This document shows, piece after piece, positions 42,851-54,269 of a DNA stretch of 64,000 bases. Every line of letters begins with the position of its first letter. Within the stretch, counting starts at the first letter, position 1. The stretch spans positions 4,325,363 to 4,389,362 of the forward strand of contig CM035806.1 of NCBI GenBank assembly GCA_020466095.1, written 5' to 3'. Source of the DNA: Chlorops oryzae (taxonomy: Eukaryota; Arthropoda; Insecta; Diptera; Chloropidae). The position numbers and the translations under genes are program-made. The notes beneath the pieces were generated by a model. That model had not been told where the DNA came from, made no database searches, and saw only the letters and a program-made list of their open reading frames with translations.

Positions 42851-43380
42851 CAGAATTCCAATAGCGCAGGAGCTGCGTAACGTGAATTCCTGCAAACATT
42901 CAACACATGAAAACATATGGAACCACGTTCAATCAATTTCCTGCATGCTCACGCACACGCACGAGTTCGAAAAATTGAATATTTCCTGCGCGTGAGCTAC
43001 ATGACAGCTGAGTATAACAGTTGAAAAAAGGAATATAACAGTGTTGTAGAAACTATTGAGTACTTTTTTAAGGTACTTGGTACTACGGGGGCATACTTTT
43101 CTTGCTCAATCAAGTAATATGCATTAAATATTATTTTATTTTAAGCTTCGATGTCTATATTTATGATTTCTATTATTTATTTGTTAAGTAAAAGGGAATA
43201 TTATATTCCGTTCATAGAATATAAGACGAGTACAAGAGTAGCTAAAGATGTACTGAGTCAGGTTAAGATTAAAAACCGCAGCAATGACATGCTCATGCAC
43301 ACGCATTATTGGAAATTGCATTTTTCCTGCACCTCCTGCAGCAGGAAATTTCCTGCAGCTCCTGCGCTATTGGAATTCCC
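42851..43380. mobile_element. GAATTCCAATAGCGCAGGAG inverted-repeat element
   Basis: About 530 bp with ends AGAATTCCAATAGCGCAGGA and TCCTGCGCTATTGGAATTCC; arms of about 26 bp. Subterminal CCTGCAGCAGGAAATTTCCT makes a second palindrome on the right. No coding frame; superfamily not assigned. Confidence 0.85.
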
Positions 43381-43970
43381 GCTTTATTTCTGCTAGGAAA
43401 GCCTGGGTTTCGATGTGCATTTTTAGGCAAAAAAAAAAGCACTAAAATGTTATGATACTTTTTTACTGAACTGCGGCCAGCCGTCAGAAATGCCGCGTGA
43501 AATTTCTGTCAGGAATTTTCTGAAGCTCTTTTTTATGGAGTTTTCCATTCCTAGCCGAACTAAGGCCATAGCTTGAAAATGAAATGGAATTGTCCAGTCG
43601 AAATAATTGCAGCTGCTAAATTCTTTTTATCTGCTTTTTTGGCTCATTATAGTTGTTGGTATTTAAGCTTACGTTTTTAATCACATTTCTTTGAAAATTT
43701 TCCTATAGTATGTAGTCGAAATATATTTCTTTTACTGCATTGTATATACATACAATAGTTTTTTTTTTTTTTTGTGGTTTGGTTTTTTGAGTTTAAAGAT
43801 TGATAAAATATTATCGAAATTTAGTTTTTTTTTTTTTGTTTTTTGGTTTCTTTAACGTTATTTATTACAAATATTTTAGCATGCTTCCACCAAATGACAG
43901 AGGGAAAACGAGAGTGTCATTATTTTTAATCACAGTAACTCGATTTTAATAATTTCTATTCGAAAGAAGC
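43381..43970. other. intergenic stretch, nothing recognised
   Basis: AT-rich with poly(T) tracts. The last nine bases (43962-43970, GAAAGAAGC) are the left target copy of the next element. Confidence 0.4.
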
Positions 43971-44032
43971 CATGATACAAGGAAAACAGATAGCGCCACT
44001 TCGAGGCTGTAACGTAAGAACAATCATAGACA

Positions 44033-44371
44033 CACTGTTGGCAATTGTGGGGAATCTCCACTAAACTAAAAGACAAAGTATAGTCAGGGAAAATTTTATG
44101 GGACGATATGGGATCAGGTTTTTGATATTAGAAGATTTCAAAATTAAATTTTAGTGCATTTTGGGATTGTTTTGAGACATTCAGGCAGTGCCATCTTTAC
44201 GAATGGGCCCGGGCCCAGGGCCACGCGGTCTGAAGGGCCCCCAAAAGTTATAATACTTATACATTATCATACATTGAAAGGGCCCCACTTTTCTGCGGGC
44301 CCAGGGCCTCCCTCACGCTAAAGACGGCGCTGCATTCAGGGGAATATTCGTCTTAAAATCTGGCAACAGTG
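44033..44371. mobile_element. CACTGTTGGCA element, nested, itself interrupted
   Basis: Ends CACTGTTGGCA / CTGGCAACAGTG resemble the element at 19039-19219. It hosts the smaller hAT at 44186-44332. A clean target duplication was not found, so the exact end is less certain. Confidence 0.65.
44186..44332. mobile_element. small hAT-type MITE with 8-bp target duplication
   Basis: A 147-bp element with ends CAGTGCCATCTTTACG / CGCTAAAGACGGCGCTG and exact flanking CATTCAGG (44178-44185, 44333-44340). GC-rich GGGCCCGGGCCCAGGGCC and its mirror lie inside. It shares the GGGGCCCC style of the hAT at 40444 but is a different sequence. Confidence 0.92.
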
Positions 44372-44382
44372 ATCAGAGACAA

Positions 44383-44534
44383 TGTGTCTTTTGACATGAG
44401 GGCAACTATTGCCGGCAATTTGTTGGTTTATGGGCGAGACGAAGCGCGGGGATGTAGAGAAACTACCCCTCCGCGCTTCGTCTCGCCAATAAACCAAAGA
44501 ATTGCCGGCAATAGTTGCTCTAATGTAAAAGGCC
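44383..44534. repeat. long palindrome with GCGCTTCGTCTCGCC arms
   Basis: Left arm about 44399-44451 (GGCAACTATTGCCGGCAATT ... GGCGAGACGAAGCGCGG) and right arm about 44466-44521 are complementary with a 14-base loop. Outer flanks (TTTTGACATGAG / CTCTAATGTAAAAG) extend the pairing. Likely a foldback MITE. Confidence 0.87.
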
Positions 44535-44558
44535 ACAATCGAGACGCTCCGACAGAGA

Positions 44559-44588
44559 GAGGGAGAGATCGAGAGAGGAGAGGGGGAG

Positions 44589-44654
<66 letters not shown>

Positions 44655-44860
44655 GAGAGAGAGAGAGAGAGAAGAGAGAGAGAGGAGAGAGAGAGAGAGG
44701 AGAGGAGAGAGAGGAGAGAGAGAAGGGAGAGAGAGAGAGGGAGGGAGAGAAAGAGGAGGAGAGAGGATGAGAGAAAGAGAGAGAGAGAAAGGGAGGGAGA
44801 GAGAGATAGAAAATACGAGAGTGAGAGAGAGAAGAGGTTAGAGAGAGAAAGGGAATGAAA
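44559..44860. repeat. (GA)n microsatellite
   Basis: About 300 bases of GAGAGA with GGA and AAAG breaks. The Arg/Glu-rich frame across it is an artefact. Confidence 0.96.
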
Positions 44861-45086
44861 ATTTTTTTTTTTTTTATGAAAAGAGAATTTATAATTTCTC
44901 CTTCAATATTTCTTTATACTTCAATGAAATGATAATTGAATTGTGATCATTGAATAAAATGGAAAACAACAACAACAAAGCCTCTATTTCTCGTCATTGC
45001 GACATAATTTTTGCTCTCTGAGAGACCGCTACAAAATGGTGGTACCCGAAGTGGCGCTATCTAATATTTCACTTCCATGTATCATA

Positions 45087-46084
45087 GAAAGAAACACATT
45101 ATTATGTTTTAAAATTCAATAAAATTGTGAAATAAATTCAAACTCTTAAGATATATTTCTGCTTCTATTTGGACAAGCCAAGCTTTTAATTTTTAAATTA
45201 ACTTTTAGTAAAATTCTGTTTTGTTTTTTTTTGAGATATTTCAGAACTGAACGTATAAGTTAGTTGACCGAAGTTTTGTGAAAAAAAAAACCAAAAAAAT
45301 TAAAATTATATTAAAAATCCCGCGAAAAAATCTAAAAAGCTTAGCTCACAGTCCAATATTGCGAAAGCTCGTTGCGAGAGGCCGAGACAAGACGCGGAAC
45401 TCATACCCGAAAAAAAAAATTAAAAATTGTAATAAAAACCCCAATCTAGAAATTACACTGCTTGATAGCTAATCTTCATTGGGTACATTCAGCAGGCTCA
45501 GCTATTGTCACCCAAAATGATAAGCAGAAGTAACTGAATAAATTTTGTTACCCAAAATGGAGTCCGCTCAGTCAATATGTTGCGAATGCATTGTTGAGTC
45601 AAATTTTACAGAGCAGTACAGTCTGCTGAGTTCACCCATTTTCAAGTATGTTTACCCGAATTTTTGCTGGAAGATTTTTCACTTTCCAAAGTACTCATGG
45701 AGATTGAGAAAAGTATAGGTATATTGGTAATAGATTCAAATATTGCATTACTGGAAGCGACATTGGAGATCGCAATAACGTAAAATATTGACGCGACGTT
45801 AGGGTCTCTCGCAATATTGGACATTGCGCTTAAAGCATACATATAGGCGAGGTCGCATAGTTAATGCTCAGTTAACTTTGATTGAACGTAACTTAACTTA
45901 ACTGTTATCTTATCTGTTTTCCATAGTTTCTTATCTTAAGTCAAATTAAGTTTTCAGTAGCTGCTCACATACAAAATGTACTAAACATATCAAGCCAGCT
46001 GATTAAATAAGTAAGGTTAAGTTACGTTTAATCAAGAGTAACTGAGCCTTTATTGAGTTCAAAATAAAGCAAAAGTAGAATGAT
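45087..46084. other. intergenic stretch, nothing recognised
   Basis: No supported gene; AT-rich. Confidence 0.4.
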
Positions 46085-46240
46085 TTAACCCTCTAATGCC
46101 AAAAATTTTTTTTTTTCAAAGAAAATACCATAAAAGACTAGTTGCGGGAAGAAAAAACGAGTCTGAAATTATTACTTTTTTTGTAGTAATTTTTTCGACA
46201 GCAGTCTGTCTAGAGACGGAGCCAGGAATTAGAGGGTTAA
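46085..46240. mobile_element. TTAACCCTCTAA MITE, intact copy
   Basis: A 156-bp element with ends TTAACCCTCTAATGCC / GGAATTAGAGGGTTAA. It is the uninterrupted relative of the split copy at 20664-21688. Confidence 0.88.
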
Positions 46241-47003
46241 AAGTAAAAATAAATGAACAAAATTAACGAAAAATTCATTCAGTTTTTTTTTTTTTTTTTT
46301 TTACTTATTTTCTTTGAAGAGGAGTCCTAAAGAAGACACTCTTCAAATATCGCTGAAGGCGAGTCTCGTTGGAAAGCAAGTCACTTGAAGGACAATATAT
46401 TTATCCAAATAAATTTATAATTCGTTAAATATAAAATTCTAAAACTAGAATAAGAAATCACTTGATGGCAACTAAGTTTAATTCTGAGCTCGCTTATCTT
46501 GTAAAAGTATTTAAAAGTTTTATATGTAAGCTCTTAAATATTGTTTTTTTTTTTTACAAAAATTTAAAAAAAAAGCCTTATATTATCTGATAAGAGATCT
46601 TTCTATTTTATTTCTAAGCATATTGAATATTTTTTTCTCTGTTAAAAGTTTAATTAAATATGAAAAAAGTTGGCATAGGAAGATCATTTTCCTAATATGA
46701 GTAGTTTTATTTCTATTGCTTGTTTTTTTTTTTTTTTAGAACTGAATTGTTTTGTTTTTTGTCTAAAAAAAAAGTCTTAAATTGCTTTACTCAAATTAAT
46801 TGTTAAAAATATTTGGTTGTTTTTATTTTATCATAAAATGAATTAAATTTTAAATGAAAATGATTTTCATTAGCTTTTCTAATGTTATCCTTCGGTGTCT
46901 GCTTACAACGAAATAATATTCGCGACAACCACTTTCTTCGTTGATAATTTTCTAAACAACAAATCTTACACACTAAATATTAAATTAGAAATTAAAATGA
47001 TAA
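46241..47003. other. intergenic stretch, nothing recognised
   Basis: AT-rich with several poly(T) tracts. Confidence 0.4.
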
Positions 47004-47119
47004 TTAACCCTCTAACGTATGAAGAACATTTTGCCACCGCCACCCATTATTTTAACGATTTATAGCAATCATTAAATTTATGTGGCCACAAATTTGTCCC
47101 TTATCCGGTTAAGGGTTAA
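47004..47119. mobile_element. TTAA-bounded 116-bp MITE, monomer of the 1270 array
   Basis: Ends TTAACCCTCTAACGTATG and CTTATCCGGTTAAGGGTTAA. The interior (AACGATTTATAGCAATCATT) is the complement of sequence in the 1270-2043 array (TTGCTATAAATCGTTAAATT). It is probably the single-copy form from which the array grew. Confidence 0.75.
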
Positions 47120-48112
47120 AGTAAAAATATTTTTGTCAGCTACTTTATTTAGAGACGTCCGCTCACATTTTAAATATTGGGCGAGGATGTTAAGCGCGAA
47201 ATTAAGGCCTACTTATGAAGCATTTTTTTGCAAAGGCTTTCATCCCTCACGACCATAATTTTTTTTTTTTTTTTTAATTTCCGCAATGCTGTAGAGTGTG
47301 TTTGCGGTTGACTCTAAAATATACCGTTTCATTTTTTTTTTTTTTTTAATGTATATTTTATGATTGTTAGAATTAGAACTGTTACCAGACTGGTTCTCTT
47401 CCGCTTGCCTTTCTCGTCTACTTATTAGATTTTCAAAAATCATCCTTTATATCCCCTCCACCGGTGTGCTTAGAATAGGAGAATTTTTTTCAAATCTGCA
47501 GGAAAAAATTCCCCGTTCATTTTGAGAATCGTACTGTTGATCTTGCACAGTATTCTTGTGCCTTCCCTCGCTTCAAAATAAAATATCAAAATATTCAAAA
47601 TGTGATGACCTTTGCTTAAAAATTTTCAAAATACATGGTTTTCTTGTACATATTCACTTCTCCATTGTGCTTAGAACAGAAGAATTTTTTTCAATTCCAC
47701 CCGGGGAAAAATCCCCGGGAATATTTAGAATCGGGCTGATAATGAAACGCTTCAGAAACGAATGAGAATTTTTTAAAGTGTTTTATTTTTTTTTTTTTTA
47801 TATGAAGTTTTTCATTTCGGTTTCATTTCTGACAGGACTGGAAAGAGCCTCTAAGGGGAAACATCTAATGAGCGGACATATTTCTCGGTCCCGTTGGTGT
47901 CCGCTTAAGAAAGAGAGTGCACTGCGACACGACTTTGGAAAGTATTTTTATTCACCAAGATTTCATGGGGATACGATTTTTAGAGCATGCTGCATGCCTG
48001 AATTATTCGAAATTCGAAATTAATAATCATGGCGAAAGAACGTAAAAATTTTGATGGGGGGAAACTCATAAAGGCAGTCCACCGTAAGAACTGAATGACG
48101 CGTTATTCGGCC
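47120..48112. other. intergenic stretch with a pogo-like fragment
   Basis: Near 47871-47924 the words AGCGGACATATTTCTCGGTC and GTGTCCGCTTAAGAAAGAGA then GTGCACTG match, in reverse, one end of the 164-bp TA elements at 57640 and 62101. Two blocks around 47466-47510 and 47668-47730 share GTGCTTAGAA and AGAATTTTTTTCAA (a diverged internal duplication). Confidence 0.55.
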
Positions 48113-48855
48113 TTAAGGGGGTCTTCTCATTGAAAACCCGTTTTTTGGACCCTTTTTAAAAAAATTCTTATTTGAAAACGCAAAGAATAATTGAAAACTT
48201 TTTTTATTTATTGTATTACAAAAGGTTCAAAGTAAATAAAAAAAATTTTTTGCCTCGATACGTGGGCTGTTCAAAAAGTAATGAGACTTCAAAGTTGGTG
48301 GTGAAAAAAAAAGGTGCCGTCACGGCGGCCACGATTCCGGGTCTCCGGAGCGTCCGAAATGGAAAAAAAAAACGGGGTTATAATCAGTATAGATGTAATT
48401 CTCGGGTGAACCTCAAGCTTAATTTTGTGATTTTTTTTTGACAAAATGGCGGCCATTCAAAAAAAAATTTCAATTTCGGGCTTTTTTTTTGTAGTTTAGT
48501 GTAAAAAAAAAATAGTAAAAAATTTTTTAAATTATGGTCGAGGTTCACCCGAGAATGGTGACAATTCTGCGTCGATTCCACTTTGTTTCATGAAAATCGG
48601 TTCAGTTGAACTGGAGATATCATGGCCGCCAGTTCGAAAAACGTGGTTTCGAGATAAACGCGTTTAAAGTTTGAAGCAACGCAAAAATTACTCGTTTTAG
48701 CGCAGATCTTGCTCGACAAAGAAGGCTATATCCTCTAAACTATTTCGAATTTCAAAAAATCCTTTTAGGGGCATATTCACAACTACCCAAGCTATAAATA
48801 AATGCAAAAAAAAAAAAGTCGAAAAAAAAGTTGCTCAATGAGAAGACCCCCTTAA
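48113..48855. mobile_element. TTAA-bounded MITE, family A, copy 3
   Basis: Same ends and interior as the other copies, same orientation, with only homopolymer-length and rare single-base differences (for example one A fewer in TTTTTTAAATTATGG). Confidence 0.93.
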
Positions 48856-49795
48856 AAACACCGAATTTTTCAAATAAAACAAAAGGATTTTATGAACAAT
48901 TTCATTTATGCTTAAGAATTAAGAATACACACAAATGAATAATGAATTTTACAGGAAATAAAAAAATACAATAATGAGAAAAATAAGTATGTATATAACA
49001 AAACATTCTAGATATATGTATATATATATATATATGTATATAAATATAAATATGTATATGATTGCGTATGGTACTTAAAAATATAGACATGAGTGAGTGA
49101 GAATTTAAAAATTTGTTTTGTTGTCATTTTCACAGAAATGATTAAGCACAGTGGAGTTGCGGACAAAGTTTCATTAAAAATTTACTTAAATTTTTTTGTT
49201 CGAAATTTTTTTTTTTTTTTTTTTTTTGATTTTTCTTTAAAATTCACAATGAACTTGGCAAAGCATGCAAGTTGTATTCGAAACACACTGTCAGCCGTTC
49301 AAAGCAATAAATACATATTTAGCAACATACCCAATTTTATATAATCTAACCAATATCACCATCACGCTGCATGTGAATTGGGTCTAATTTAGCACCGTAT
49401 ATTCCAGCATAACCGAACAACTCATTTGATCAAATTTTTTTTTTTTTTTTATAATTCTTTTTAATTATCGCTCTGTCGTTATGATTCCCTTCTATTTCTT
49501 CTTCAGCCACTCTATTTCTTTATTCTTTCCTCTTTTTCATTTGCTAGTCGCTTTCCCCTTAACATACAATATTATCTTAAAGAAAACTTAGTTCAATAAC
49601 AATTTTAGGGTAATTTTTTGCTTTAATCTAACGCTGCCTGGCATTCCTTTTCCATTTCCTTTTTTTTTACACTGAGATACATTCAAATGTATCCAACTAA
49701 ACCATTTCGACCACTCAGAGAATTATATATATAATTTATCATTCTTAACAATATATTCAATCAAATTAACCCATCACTTTCTGATTTGACTTTGC

Positions 49796-49827
<32 letters not shown>

Positions 49828-50212
49828 AACTCCGCTTTCTCCCTCTATCTGCCTCGCTCTGTTAAAATCCCGGTTTTCTCAGTGACCCGTTAAAGAAAAA
49901 ATTTTTTGTTCCTCTTTTAATTTCTCTAGAAATATACCACAACTCATAGAGCGTTTTTCCCATAAACGAATAACACTCCATCTTGATCGCCTTCATCGTT
50001 ATTTGTTCGTCATATCACCCTCTCGTCCTGTCTTCTCTTCTTTTGTCTATATTGCTCCTTTAAAATTTTTTTTTTAATAATTTTTTTTTTTTTTTTTTTT
50101 GGATAATCTCTCAAATTTCTTCCTATTCGTCGTCGTTTGTGCCCATACCCCCACAATTACGAAACACAAGAGTCCTTACGCATACATATTGTATATAAAA
50201 TTTCTAAATGTC
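48856..50212. other. AT-rich 3' flank of the F-box gene
   Basis: On the minus strand this is downstream of the F-box stop codon and may include a long 3' UTR. It has (TA)n at 49014-49040 and long poly(A)/poly(T) tracts (49208-49227, 49799-49826, 50080-50100). No other feature. Confidence 0.45.
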
Positions 50213-52421
50213 TTACAAGGAGAAAAACTTTAGGAATTGAGCCGGCGGTACCGGTTGGGATAGGGCCAATTGTGAGCCGGCCTCTTCGAGACGCTGTCGA
50301 TAGTCTGGACATTGATCGACAATGCACGGATGTCCGTCGGATGGCCAAAACAGACAGCAGCAATAGCGGCACAATGAAAGCACCTCAGCATACTGATAGT
50401 CATCGTTGACACCATAGGTACGACGTAGTTTATGATACATTTTCTTCCAGTCTTTCATATCGTCCATTAGCTTGAATTTCTCCATATCGTGCACCGTCTC
50501 CACCTGGCTCTTATTGAAGTGGAAACGCACCAATTCTCGCCAGATACGCTGCTCCGAGACCAGTGTTGCCATTAAGGTCCAAGCGTTGGCCGCAGCCTAT
50601 ATATATATAATATATATTTTTTTTTTTTTTCAAATTTTTTCGAGAGATTAGAATAATTGAAAGAGTTAGAATCCAGCAAAAATTGGTCCAATCAAAACGG
50701 TTTAATGAAATCAAAGATGACTAAGTTTTAAGTTTAATTGATCTTCGGTTCGAATGCTGTGAAATTCTTGACTTTTCGGTTAGCCGAAACAGTCGGGCGG
50801 CAGCTCTACGATTCTCACGCTAGAAAGGATCCCACTACCCATAACGGGGCAAAAATTATGCAATCGTTGATATCCAGCTATGGATAAATTCACTCCAAGA
50901 TTGACACAATGAAAGAAGGGGATTCCCCTTGGTTGGTTGGTTGGTTGGTTGGTTGGTTGGTTGGTTGGTTGGTTGGTTGGCACACTTGGGCCTCAGATGA
51001 GAAAACAATGAATAACAGAAGCAGAAAAAACGACACAACTAACATTCACGCCTATGCTGGGAGTTGAACCCAGAGCCTCTCGCATCGTAACTGGGCGTCT
51101 CAACCAATTACGCCACGGGGGTCGACGGGATTCCCCTTTGACGGACCAAAAACTTTGAGCCTGTGAATCACCGCCTCTTTTTATCCTTCTACGCTATAGG
51201 TTTTTCGTTCTAAAATTTTTCGCCTAATTTCTTTGAGTGGATCGTGTTTGAATAGGTTAAAAAGTGATCTATTTCAACTGGGTTTTTCGTTAATTTCAGC
51301 CCGAACGTATCCCAGCCGGAAATGTCCCGGTGAAACAATCAATGATTGACATAGAGCCGCGACTCATCCTGATTATACACCAACTTTCTAATGAAATTTA
51401 CACGCAAGCGACAGTGGCCGTCATAAGAGTCACATGTCACGAATTGGTAATCGAAAGTGGAGTAGATCTACTCCATCGTATCGATACCCCTCTATCGATG
51501 ACAATGCCATTGCAATTGCGATAAAAAGCACCTTCTCTCGATGGCAATGCCATTGCAATTGAGAAGTACTCAAATTGTCCCCTTGATATCCTTGGTGAAA
51601 AAATTAATGAATTGGTCCTTTATGAGAAAATTTCCGGCAGGGATAGCACCCTGTTTTTTTTTTTTTTTTTTTTTTTTTTTTGAAAACTCCCAAATAAACT
51701 CAAACTTACCTCCAAATCACGATGATCAGCGATGCGTAGTATGATCTCACGAACACATTCTTCTGGCATATCGTGCAGTTTCGGACGTGTTTCTGGGCCG
51801 GGCTATCGTTCGTGATGGCAGAGAAAATAGAAAAGCTCATACATTATAAATTTTCGAGTTTATTATAACATAAGCTCTCACCTCCTTGATTTGAATCTGA
51901 CTAGCAACGTTCTGAATACGCTTTATAGTCGCGACATGCTCTCGCCACAGGTATGTGCTGCCCAAAGGTTTGCCCCAACATTTTTGGTTCTCCTGGTAGA
52001 GTATATTCTGCAATTGCATGGCAAGTCCACGCAGTACATTCAAATGCTGTTGACTGTCGTTGACTATATAGCGGCGGATAAAGAATAGGATGATTCTAAT
52101 TTATATTTCATGCATGATAGAAAAGAAGAAAAAAACCGACCGTGTGATGCAACCTCCTCGACCATTTGCAGCAATTGCCTTTGAGCGCTTCCCGGCAAAT
52201 TAGCAATGCCCTTGTGTGCCACCAGTAGACGCAGCAGCGCGCAAATGTAATGGAATCGGCGTCGATCGCGCACCGAGCTGCGGAAATTCAATCGACGTAC
52301 CGCATCGCCGAGTTCGTTGAAGCCGGCGATTTCACGCGTACAACGTATGGTTATGTGGCAGTGCGGTGGTACGGTCTCCTCGGCATCATCTTCGTAGCCG
52401 TCGTCCGAGGTAGATGGAAGA
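50213..52421 (-). CDS. FBXO25/FBXO32 (atrogin-1)-like F-box protein, C-terminal four exons
   Basis: F-box proteins of this class are substrate receptors of SCF ubiquitin ligases. Exons on the minus strand: 52421-52141, 52063-51882, 51802-51710 and 50596-50213 (TAA); introns are 77, 79 and 1113 bp, all GT-AG, and the phases (1, 0, 0) join without stops, giving 312 residues after a split codon. Exon 1 here carries ELGDAVRRLNFRSSVRDRRR and FHYICALLRLLVA; exon 2 YLWREHVATIKRIQNVASQI; exon 3 starts the F-box (LHDMPEECVREIILRIADHR); exon 4 finishes it (QRIWRELVRFHF) and has the family's DWKKMYHKLRRTYG, CRYCCCLFW and PPAQFLKFF endings. The order matches vertebrate FBXO32 and FBXO25 along their length. 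The N-terminal 70-80 residues are absent from recognisable sequence upstream, so the gene is 5' partial here, or its first exons lie beyond a long intron. The long third intron is filled by mobile elements. Confidence 0.93.
50932..51123 (-). mobile_element. tRNA-derived SINE with (AACC)n tail, in F-box intron
   Basis: On the minus strand: CCCCCGTGGCGTAATTGGTT (A box TGGCGTAATTGG), GCCCAGTTACGATGCG arm, GGGTTCAACTCCCAGC (B box and T-arm), then an unrelated body with GTTGTGTCGTTTTTTCTGC, and a tail of at least 11 AACC units (plus-strand TTGG at 50930-50980). Same orientation as the host gene. A second copy is at 2880-2992. Confidence 0.85.
51306..51650. mobile_element. CCAGCCGGAAA MITE, in F-box intron
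   Basis: Ends ATCCCAGCCGGAAATGTCCC and AAATTTCCGGCAGGGAT. The body matches the 11966-12600 element but has only one unit of the part duplicated there. Both subterminal regions have GGTGAAA(C/A)AA and TTAATGAAT/TCAATGATT words in mirrored order. Confidence 0.8.
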
Positions 52422-53059
52422 CTTTTATGTAAAAAGAAAAGAGATTTTTTTTTTTTTTTTATTAAAATTTATTTGCATTCAAATTAAACTAGTTTACAAA
52501 TAATCATTTTGAAATTCTCAGGCGATCTCAGTGATCTTTCCCCCATGGACTTTGGCCTTCTAAGCACCAGACAAAAAAAAAAAAAAAAAAAAATTTTTTT
52601 TCAAAGATTATATATTGGAGCTGTTTTTAAATTAAATTTTTTTCAAATTAATTTTTGAAAAACAAAAAAAAAACACAGTTTTTAAGGGGATATTGCAGCT
52701 TTTTCGAGCAGAACTCGACAATGGCTCACCCGTTTTGCACAAATGATCCATCGAATTAAAGAAAATTAGCCCTTCTAAGACTTTTCCTTACATAATTGCA
52801 AGATCGGTCAAGAAAATAAAATTCTGTAAACGTTTAAACCTTACAAAAATAAAAAATAAATTTATTTTTTTAATTCATGAACTTTTTTTTTTTCCATCGA
52901 CATTAAAAAATCGATGGCTAACAGATAAATTTTCTATATAAAGTCGGTTCTTTACCCAACAAAATGAGATATTAGTTTTCAAAATCTATGCATTATTGGC
53001 AAAGATATAATTTTATAAGTAAGAGAGTAAAAGTAAAATAAAGCAATGAAAATTACAAA
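52422..53059. other. 5' side of the visible F-box exons, no further exon found
   Basis: On the minus strand this should be intron or upstream sequence. I looked for the conserved N-terminal exon (a DWRSPG..W-type motif) on the minus strand and did not find it. Poly(A)/poly(T) tracts at 52446-52460 and 52573-52600. Confidence 0.4.
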
Positions 53060-53695
53060 AATGTCCCGCTGACATCATCGATGAAATCAGGGTGACTTTG
53101 GATCAGGTATGCATGACAATTCATATGAGACCTTGTTTGAAATTTATACAGGAGTGGCACAGTGAATTCTTCTTCGGCCTCTCTTTGAATATTTCGAAAA
53201 TTTAAAAAAAAAAAATCTAATTTTAACAATTTTTGTTCGCCTCAGCCAGGGATCGAGAACCCGCGATCTTCGGATTCTGAGTCGAGCACTCATCATCTGC
53301 GCCACTTCATGCTAACGATGAACTGACGCTAAAACCTTATTTAACCCTCATCGGTTCCCTCGAAATGTCGTCGAATTGGTTCTTGTGTATACGTCCGTAT
53401 ACACAATTATTTTTACCCTTAAAGAATACTACAAATAAAAAAATTTGACCGATTTTCAGTATATTACATTGACTGGTTGTCGTTATATTCCATTTGAAAG
53501 TTAAAAATTGTATACGATCGTATACAAGGAACCGATTAGGGTTAAATTTCAGTAGCCAATGAGATTCAAGCACGTGAACAGCATCTCACCACGATGGCAT
53601 GTCCCCCCCCACGATGGCATGCATGACAATGTCGCCTATAGGTCATCGATGACATCACTGGTGACTTTGTCATGGGAAAATTGCTGGGTACGCAT
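53060..53695. mobile_element. dispersed element with internal tRNA-like module, copy 2
   Basis: Matches 38440-38995 in several blocks. On the minus strand 53228-53320 reads AAGTGGCGCAGATGATGAG ... CGCGGGTTCTCGATCCCTGG, a tRNA-like A box and B box. The terminal words TGTCCCGCTGACATCATCGA and ATTGCTGGGTA are candidate ends. An 11-base phrase ACGATGGCATG is duplicated at 53591 and 53610. Confidence 0.6.
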
Positions 53696-54269
53696 GTTCA
53701 ATGCTTTGTACCTCCTAAACTAATAGAGATCCCATTTTCAAACTTACATGTTATATTCTTAACACCTGCAGCTAAAATTCGAAAAAAAAAATAAAAAAAA
53801 TCAAAAAGGTCCAAGTTGTTGTAATTGTGCTTTAACCATTTCACCACCAGTGCTACACTGAAAAAAAAAATTTTTTTTTTTTGATTTTTTTTGCATCCTT
53901 GAATAGCTCAATAAATTTTCTTTAGAAACCGTTACTATTTATTTTTTGAAAAAAAATTTTTTTATTCGAAACTTCTAAAAACTTTTTCATTTCTCATTTT
54001 CGCATAACAAAACTACGGTGATAATCAAAAAAATTTTGCATTAACCACTCTATATTGCAACTATCAATATTTGACGATTTTCAGATCTTTTTCTAAAATG
54101 CCCCATATGTATTACAGGTCCACGGTATAAAAGTTGGCTATAATCCCGGTGACAAAGAGCGTTAACTTAAAATAAGCAATATTTTATGAATTTGATTTTT
54201 TTAAATTCAAAAATATATTTCGTTTGCCTCATTAAAATCAGACTCATATAGATTTGATGCAATATATAA

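Larger units (their letters stand above)
43971..45086. mobile_element. CATGATAC-ended MITE, copy 3, disrupted by several insertions
   Basis: Left end CATGATACAAGGAAAACAGA with GATAGCGCCACTT; right end GAAGTGGCGCTATCTAATAT to GTATCAT. Flanked by GAAAGAAGC and GAAAGAAAC (one mismatch). Only about 50 bases at the left and about 140 at the right are native; the middle is a nested hAT, a palindrome and a GA array. Confidence 0.87.

Noticed and set aside
52684..52700. TTAAGGGGATATTGCAGC as a further TTAA element end
   Set aside because: No matching inverted end followed by TTAA was found within about 1 kb.
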